The notes beneath the pieces were generated by a model. That model had not been told where the DNA came from. It saw only the letters and a list, made by a program, of their open reading frames with translations, and searched no databases. Made by a program: the position numbers and the translations under genes. A stretch of 64,000 nucleotides of DNA from the NCBI RefSeq assembly GCF_900230195.1, contig NZ_OCNE01000024.1:1-64000 (forward strand), written 5' to 3'. How positions within the stretch are numbered: position 1 is the first letter of the stretch; each line of letters begins with the position of its first letter. The stretch is from Streptomyces zhaozhouensis. Its GTDB lineage: Bacteria; Actinomycetota; Actinomycetes; Streptomycetales; Streptomycetaceae. Below, piece by piece: positions 59,180 through 64,000 of the stretch.

Positions 59180-60034
59180 ATGCCGCCGAGGGAGAACCCG
59201 ACCGCCCGACAGGCCCGACTTGGCGCCGAGTTGCGCAAGTTGAGGGTGGCGGCAGGGCATACCGCGCGTGAGACGGCGGCGATGCTGGGCACGGATCAGG
59301 GAAAGATCAGCCACATAGAGTCCGGACGCATCGGCGTCAGCGAGGAACGCATCCGCAAGCTGGCCGACTTCTACGGCTGCGTGGACGAGGCGCTGCTCGA
59401 AGCGCTCTGCGCGATCGCCAGGGAGCACCGTGGCCAATTCTGGTGGGACGAATATCGTGGCACCCTTGCCTCCCAGTATCTGGCGGTAGCCGAGCTGGAG
59501 CATCACGCCACCGCGATGCGCACCCTCCAGACCGTGACGGTGCCGGGGTTGCTCCAGACCGAGGACTACGCGCGGGCGCTCTTCAGGGGCGGGCTGCCCG
59601 AGCCCACCGAGGAGCAGATCGACGTGCGGGTGGCGCACCGGATGCGCCGCAAGGCGGTGCTGGAACGCGAGGACCCGCCGGAGTTCTCCGCGTTCCTCCA
59701 CGAGGCGGCGCTGCACATGCGGTTCGGCGGCCGGAAGGTGGCACGGCGTCAGCTGGAGACGCTGATGGAGGCGGCCGACATGCCGCGGGTGACGGTGCGG
59801 GTCATCCCGTTCACCAACGAGGACTTCTACGAGGTCACCCAGCCGATGCTCTACATCCACGGGGTGGTGCCGCAGCTGGACACCGTGCTGGTGGACGGAC
59901 CGACCGGCGGGGGGCTGCTGGGCGCGGACGAGGAGTTGGCGCACTACCGGATCTTCTTCGGGCGCGCCACGGCGCGGTCCCTGGAGCCGGAGGAGTCACG
60001 GCAGTTGATCCACCACATCGCCAGAACGCTCTGA
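59180..60034 (+). CDS. XRE regulator with DUF5753 (Scr1 family)
   Basis: A 284-residue regulator. A helix-turn-helix covers about 12-70 (LGAELRKLRVAAGHTARETAAMLGTDQGKISHIESGRIGVSEE), followed by the DUF5753 domain (about 95-280: EHHATAMRTLQTVTVPGLLQTEDYARALF, RMRRKAVLERE, HEAALHMRFGG, DMPRVTVRVIPF). In streptomycetes such genes usually come with a small DUF397 gene; none fits between here and pstB. GGAAGG before the ATG supports the start. Confidence 0.9.
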   Translation: MPPRENPTARQARLGAELRKLRVAAGHTARETAAMLGTDQGKISHIESGRIGVSEERIRKLADFYGCVDEALLEALCAIAREHRGQFWWDEYRGTLASQYLAVAELEHHATAMRTLQTVTVPGLLQTEDYARALFRGGLPEPTEEQIDVRVAHRMRRKAVLEREDPPEFSAFLHEAALHMRFGGRKVARRQLETLMEAADMPRVTVRVIPFTNEDFYEVTQPMLYIHGVVPQLDTVLVDGPTGGGLLGADEELAHYRIFFGRATARSLEPEESRQLIHHIARTL

Positions 60035-60066
60035 ACCGCGCCGGCGCACCGCGGGGAAGACGTTTT

Positions 60067-60103
60067 CCCGCGTGCCCGCCCCCGCCGGGGCCGGGCACGC
60101 GGG
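60067..60103. terminator. Terminator between XRE gene and pstB
   Basis: A 12-bp perfect stem, CCCGCGTGCCCG / CGGGCACGCGGG, with a 13-base loop, between two convergent genes. It has no U run in either direction. Confidence 0.7.
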
Positions 60104-60113
60104 GCGCGTCCCG

Positions 60114-60893
60114 TCAGCCGAAGCGGCCGGAGACGTAGTCCTCGGTCGCCTTGTTGCTCGGCGTGGAGAAGATCCTGGTCGTCTCGTCCATCTCGACCAG
60201 GCCGCCGGGCTCGCCGATCGACTTCAGGTTGAAGAAGCCCGTCACGTCGCTGACCCGCGCCGCCTGCTGCATGTTGTGGGTCACGATGACGATCGTGTAC
60301 TCCTCCTTCAGCTCCAGCATCAGGTCCTCGATCGCCTGCGTGGAGATCGGGTCGAGCGCCGAGCAGGGCTCGTCCATCAGCAGCACGTCGGGCTGGACCG
60401 CGACGGCGCGCGCGATGCACAGCCGCTGCTGCTGGCCGCCGGAGAGCCCGGAACCGGGCCGCTTCAGCCGGTCCTTGACCTCGTCCCAGAGGTTGGCCGA
60501 CCGCAGCGAACGCTCCACCAGCGCGTCCATCTCGGACTTCTTCATCCGCTTGTTGTTGAGCCGGACGCCGGCCACCACGTTGTCGTAGATCGACATCGTG
60601 GGGAACGGGTTGGGCCGCTGGAAGACCATCCCGATGTGCCGGCGGACCGCGACCGGGTCGACCTGCGCGCCGTAGAGGTCGTTGCCGTCCATCAGCACCT
60701 TGCCCTCGACCCTGGCCTTCGGCACCAGCTCGTGCATCCGGTTCAGGGTGCGCAGGAACGTGGACTTGCCGCAGCCCGAGGGCCCGATCAGGGCGGTCAC
60801 CGAGCGCGGTTCTATCGTCATGGAGACGCCCTGCACGGCCAGGAACTTGTCGTAGTAGATGTCGAGGTCCTTGACCTCGATGCGCTTGGCCAC
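60114..60893 (-). CDS. pstB: Phosphate ABC transporter ATPase PstB
   Basis: A 259-residue ABC ATPase: Walker A GPSGCGKS (37-44), signature LSGGQQQRL (150-158), Walker B LLMDEP (171-176), and the PstB-typical GMVFQRPNPFPTMSIYDNV and EYTIVIVTHNMQQAARVSD. It drives high-affinity phosphate import with PstSCA. Last gene of the operon. The GTG at 60893 (VAKRIEVKDLDIYY) gives the usual length; a longer ATG frame from 60941 looks non-coding at the start. Confidence 0.95.
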   Translation of the reverse strand: MAKRIEVKDLDIYYDKFLAVQGVSMTIEPRSVTALIGPSGCGKSTFLRTLNRMHELVPKARVEGKVLMDGNDLYGAQVDPVAVRRHIGMVFQRPNPFPTMSIYDNVVAGVRLNNKRMKKSEMDALVERSLRSANLWDEVKDRLKRPGSGLSGGQQQRLCIARAVAVQPDVLLMDEPCSALDPISTQAIEDLMLELKEEYTIVIVTHNMQQAARVSDVTGFFNLKSIGEPGGLVEMDETTRIFSTPSNKATEDYVSGRFG

Positions 60894-60954
60894 TGTGCTT
60901 CGCTTCCTCTTCGTGTCCGGTGTGGACTGGTGTGAACCCAACTCCCGGCGGCCG

Positions 60955-62052
60955 TCAGGCGCGGGTCTTCGGGGCGAACAGGCGGGAGATCAGGCGCGCC
61001 ACGAGGTTGAGCGCCATCACGACGAGGATCAGCGTGAACGCCGCCGCCCACGCCCGGTCCAGGAACGGCTCCGGGGGGATGCCCGGCGTCGCGTACTGGT
61101 TGTAGGAGAAGACCGAGAGGGTCGCCATCCGGTCGTCGAAGGGGTTGAAGTTGTCGCTCGACGTGATGCCGACGGTGACCAGCAGCGGGGCCGTCTCGCC
61201 GATCACGCGGGCGATGGCCAGCGTCACGCCGGTCGCGATGCCGGCGAGCGCGGTGGGCAGCACCACCTTGAGGACCGTGCGCCACTTCGGCACGGCCAGC
61301 GCCATCGACGCCTCGCGCAGCTCGTTCGGCACCAGCTTCAGCATCTCCTCGGTGGAGCGCACCACCACGGGGATCATCAGCACGCTCAGCGCGACCGAGC
61401 CCATGATGCCCATCCGCACCCCGGCGCCGAAGAACAGCTCGAAGAGGGCGTAGGCGAAGAGGCCGGCCACGATGGAGGGGATGCCGGTCATCACGTCGAC
61501 GAAGAAGGTGATGTAGCGGGCCAGCGCGCCGCGTCCGTACTCCACCAGGTAGATCGCGGTCAGCAGGCCGATCGGCACCGAGATCAGCGCCGCCAGCCCG
61601 GTCACGATCAACGTGCCCATCAACGCGTGGTGCGCGCCGCCGCCCTCACCGACGACGCCGCGCATGGAGTTGTTGAAGAAGTCGGCGTCGAACCGTTCGA
61701 GCCCGCGGGAGAGCACCGCGCCGAGCACCGAGACCAGCGGCAGCAGCGCCACCAGGAAGGCACCGGTCACGATCGCGGTGACCAGCCGGTCGTGCGCCTT
61801 GCGCGGCCCCTCGACGGAGCGCGACCAGCCGCAGATCACCACGGTGTAGCCGACCGCGGCCAGCAGCCCGGCGACCACCGGGTTCAGGTCGGCCAGCAGG
61901 TGCAGGGCCAGGCCCAGGACCGTCCACAGCAGCAGCGCGACGGGCGCGGCGCGGCGGGGCAGCGAGCCGTGGGTGAGCGCGGGGCGCTCCAGCACCACGG
62001 GCGGCTCGCCGGACTCGGGGGCCTTGTCGAGGGAGGGGGGTGATGTGCTCAT
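60955..62052 (-). CDS. pstA: Phosphate ABC transporter permease PstA
   Basis: A 365-residue permease. It has six core membrane segments with two extra hydrophobic segments near the N-terminus (about 37-75), as in other streptomycetes. The permease motif is ELREASMALAVPKWRTVLKVVLPTALAGIATG. The ATG overlaps the pstC stop by one base (TGATG on the minus strand), showing coupling. Confidence 0.94.
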   Translation of the reverse strand: MSTSPPSLDKAPESGEPPVVLERPALTHGSLPRRAAPVALLLWTVLGLALHLLADLNPVVAGLLAAVGYTVVICGWSRSVEGPRKAHDRLVTAIVTGAFLVALLPLVSVLGAVLSRGLERFDADFFNNSMRGVVGEGGGAHHALMGTLIVTGLAALISVPIGLLTAIYLVEYGRGALARYITFFVDVMTGIPSIVAGLFAYALFELFFGAGVRMGIMGSVALSVLMIPVVVRSTEEMLKLVPNELREASMALAVPKWRTVLKVVLPTALAGIATGVTLAIARVIGETAPLLVTVGITSSDNFNPFDDRMATLSVFSYNQYATPGIPPEPFLDRAWAAAFTLILVVMALNLVARLISRLFAPKTRA

Positions 62053-63032
62053 CAGTTGGCTCCCGAGAAGTCACGGCGGCGGTTGATCACCGCGCGGGCC
62101 GCCATGTTGACCAGCAGGGTGACGGCGAAGAGGACCAGGCCGGAGGCGATCAGGATGTTGATGTCCAGGCCGGAGGACTCGGGGAAGTCCAGCGCGATGT
62201 TGGCCGCGATGGTGGACGGGTTCCCGTTGCTGATCATGTTGAAGGTGATCCCGCCCGAGGGGGAGAGCACGATCGCGACGGCCATCGTCTCGCCCAGCGC
62301 GCGGCCGAGGCCCAGCATGGAGCCGCCGATGATGCTGGAGCGGCCGAACGGCAGCACCGACATCCGGATCATCTCCCAGCGGGTGGCGCCCAGCGCCAGC
62401 GACGCCTCCTCGTGCAGCCGGGGCGTCTGGAGGAACGCCTCCCGGATCACGGCCGTGGTGATCGGCAGGATCATCACCGCCAGCACGATCGACGCCACCA
62501 GCATGGTGCGTCCCGTGGTGGAGGCCGGGCCCTCGAAGAGGGGGATGAAGCCCAGGTTGTCCTCCAGCCAGCGGGTCGGCTCCACCGTCAGCGGCGCCAG
62601 CTCCGACAGGCCCCACAGGCCGAAGATGATGCTGGGCACGGCGGCCAGCAGGTCGATCACGTAGCCGAGCGCCGTCGCCAGCCGGCGCGGCGCGTAGTGC
62701 GTGATGAACAGCGCGATCGCCACCGCCAGTGGCGCGGCGATCAGCAGCGCGAAGAACGCCGCCAGCAGCGTGCCGAAGAGCAGCGGCCAGATGTAGAGGA
62801 CGATGCCGTCCCCGCCCGGCACCTCCTCGGAGTCGGCCCACAGCGCGGGCCACGCCTCCACCACCAGGAACGCGGCGACCCCGGCCAGGATGACCAGGAT
62901 CAGCACGCCGGCCCCCGTGGCGGCGGAGGAGAACAGCTTGTCCCCCAGCCGGCTCACCGGCTTGTCGAACAGCGGCGCCCCGGGGGGTGGGGGCTGGTTC
63001 TGGGGGTGCCTCAGCTCGGTGCTCGATGACAC
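62052..63032 (-). CDS. pstC: Phosphate ABC transporter permease PstC
   Basis: A 326-residue permease with six membrane segments after a ~50-residue cytoplasmic start; permease loop EEASLALGATRWEMIRMSVLPFG and the LGRALGETMAVAIVLS stretch are typical. The GTG at 63032 follows GGGAACGAAGA; an ATG at 63080 would add 16 residues. It lies 118 bp after pstS with a hairpin between, which usually lowers expression of the permease genes relative to the binding protein. Confidence 0.94.
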   Translation of the reverse strand: MSSSTELRHPQNQPPPPGAPLFDKPVSRLGDKLFSSAATGAGVLILVILAGVAAFLVVEAWPALWADSEEVPGGDGIVLYIWPLLFGTLLAAFFALLIAAPLAVAIALFITHYAPRRLATALGYVIDLLAAVPSIIFGLWGLSELAPLTVEPTRWLEDNLGFIPLFEGPASTTGRTMLVASIVLAVMILPITTAVIREAFLQTPRLHEEASLALGATRWEMIRMSVLPFGRSSIIGGSMLGLGRALGETMAVAIVLSPSGGITFNMISNGNPSTIAANIALDFPESSGLDINILIASGLVLFAVTLLVNMAARAVINRRRDFSGAN

Positions 63033-63100
63033 TCTTCGTTCCCTTTCTCGGCTGGAGTCCGAACGGGCGGTGGCCACCACGGGAAGGCGGCCACCCGTGG

Positions 63101-63132
63101 GCGGGCGGCCGCGTCCCGTGATGGCCGCCCGC
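63101..63132 (-). terminator. Attenuator hairpin between pstS and pstC
   Basis: A 10-bp perfect stem, GCGGGCGGCC / GGCCGCCCGC, with a 12-base loop, just after the pstS stop. It is placed to stop part of the transcription or protect the pstS mRNA. Confidence 0.7.
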
Positions 63133-63150
63133 GCCTGGCGGTTCGGACCG

Positions 63151-64000
63151 TCAGCCGGCCGCGATCGCGTCGATGGCGGGCTGGAGCTCCTGCCGGAGGG
63201 AGTCGGAGATCGGCGCCGAGCCCGCGGCCTCGGCGGCGGCGGCCTGGCCCTCCTCGCTGATCACGTAGGAGAGGTACGCCTTCACGAGCTCGGCCTTGGC
63301 GGCGTCGTCGTAGGTGGTGCAGGCCATCGCGTAGGAGACGAGGACGATCGGGTAGGTGCCGGCCTCGGTGGTGTCACGCGCCAGCTCGTAGGCGAAGTCG
63401 TACTCGCCACGGCCCTCAAGGCGCTCGGAGACCTCCAGCACGTTGGCCGCGGCCTCCGGCGAGTAGGAGACGAACTCGTCGCCGACGCCCACGTTGACGG
63501 TGGACAGGTCGCCGACCTGGCTGGCGTCCGCGTAGCCGATGGTGCCGTTGCCGCCGGAGACGGCCTGGACGACGCCGGAGGTGCCCTGGGCGGCCTCGCC
63601 GCCGGAGACCGGCCACTCGTCGCTGGCCTCGTGCGGCCAGGCGTCGGGGGCGACGGCGAGCAGGTACTCGACGAAGTTCTCGGTGGTGCCCGAGGCGTCG
63701 GAGCGGTTGACCGGGGTGATCGGGGTGTCGGGCAGGTCCGCGTCCGGGTTGTCGGCGGCGATGGCCTCGTCGTTCCAGGTGGTGATCTCCTGGTTGAAGA
63801 TGCCGGCGATGGTGGCGGGCTGGAGGTTCAGCTCGTCCACGCCCTCGACGTTGAACGCCAGCGCGATCGGGGAGACGTAGACCGGGGCCTCGATGACCTC
63901 GGTGCAGCGCTCCGTCGCGGCGGTCAGCTCGTCGTCGGCCAGCGCGGCGTCGGTGCCGCCGAAGTCGGTGCCGCCCGCGATGAACTGCTCACGGCCACCG
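63151..64000 (-). CDS. pstS: Phosphate-binding protein PstS, C-terminal part
   Basis: The frame runs out of the window; ~283 residues are visible. Phosphate-binding signatures are present: GGTDFGGTDAAL at the visible start, VYVSPIALAFNVEGVDELNL, NRSDASGTTENF (phosphate loop), and a late STNVGVGDEF-like region followed by ERLEGRGEYDFAYEL. It is the lipoprotein that captures phosphate outside the cell for PstCAB. The signal peptide, lipobox and any PHO box lie beyond 64000. Confidence 0.95.
   Translation of the reverse strand, partial: GGREQFIAGGTDFGGTDAALADDELTAATERCTEVIEAPVYVSPIALAFNVEGVDELNLQPATIAGIFNQEITTWNDEAIAADNPDADLPDTPITPVNRSDASGTTENFVEYLLAVAPDAWPHEASDEWPVSGGEAAQGTSGVVQAVSGGNGTIGYADASQVGDLSTVNVGVGDEFVSYSPEAAANVLEVSERLEGRGEYDFAYELARDTTEAGTYPIVLVSYAMACTTYDDAAKAELVKAYLSYVISEEGQAAAAEAAGSAPISDSLRQELQPAIDAIAAG

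Noticed and set aside
58991..59944. N-terminal extension of the 820-aa helicase-partner protein
   Set aside because: It runs antisense through the XRE gene; sequence is His/Arg/Val shadow type.

Overview
The window is very GC-rich, uses GTG and ATG starts freely, and carries a gene set typical of Streptomyces or a close relative (Streptomycetaceae): futalosine-pathway menaquinone genes, a BldD-type site before a GAF-PAS-GGDEF cyclase, a DasR-type site in the aminosugar genes, DUF4229/DUF3263/DUF4031 proteins, orphan GroEL2 behind two CIRCE operators, and an XRE-DUF5753 regulator. It reads as conserved chromosome rather than an island. No integrase, transposase, phage gene, tRNA or CRISPR was seen. 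The assignment rests on recognised protein families, not on a search.

Layout. 1-160: the 3' end of a 5S rRNA and the terminator of an rRNA operon. 0.2-7.1 kb: a GNAT gene, then a five-gene minus-strand cluster resembling a type IV secretion machine (VirB8-like?, VirB6/TrbL-like, SCO6880 family, VirB4-type ATPase, Walker-less VirD4-like protein). 7.4-14.6 kb: STAS protein, ECF sigma factor with SnoaL-like tail, Ser/Thr kinase fused to a TerD domain, Fpg/Nei glycosylase, divergent marR/ridA pair, O-methyltransferase, lipoprotein. 14.7-27.6 kb: futalosine menaquinone genes (ubiX/mqnM, lrp, mqnE, mqnA, mqnC) interleaved with a DAACS transporter behind a cysteine-containing leader peptide, an anti-sigma-type ATPase, an acyl-CoA synthetase, a cold-shock gene and a second kinase. 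27.8-38.6 kb: TerD, ArfB, flavin reductase, diguanylate cyclase, a membrane-anchored beta-domain protein, the aminosugar cluster (SIS deaminase/isomerase, nagK, nagA, class II aldolase), DUF3263 and otsB.

38.7-56.5 kb: XPB helicase, HelD, HD protein, Cmx-type MFS exporter, murR-murQ, a secreted M23-like protein, groEL2, csp, thrC-cysO behind a SAM-I riboswitch, gpgS and otsA. Gene order at both ends suggests this block is inverted: otsB lies apart from otsA, and XPB lies apart from its usual helicase partner at 56.5-59.0 kb. Both junctions carry copies of the same dispersed GC-rich repeat in opposite orientation. 56.2-56.5 kb holds a 105-bp tandem repeat. 59.2-64.0 kb: an orphan XRE-DUF5753 regulator and the phosphate operon pstS-pstC-pstA-pstB, with pstS cut by the window end.

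How the genes work together. Three themes recur: menaquinone synthesis (chorismate dehydratase, aminofutalosine synthase, cyclisation, prenyl-FMN supply); aminosugar and cell-wall recycling (NagK/NagA/SIS, MurR/MurQ, M23-like protein); and stress or development control (TerD proteins, two kinases, ECF factor, CdgB, cold-shock proteins, GroEL2, trehalose synthesis).
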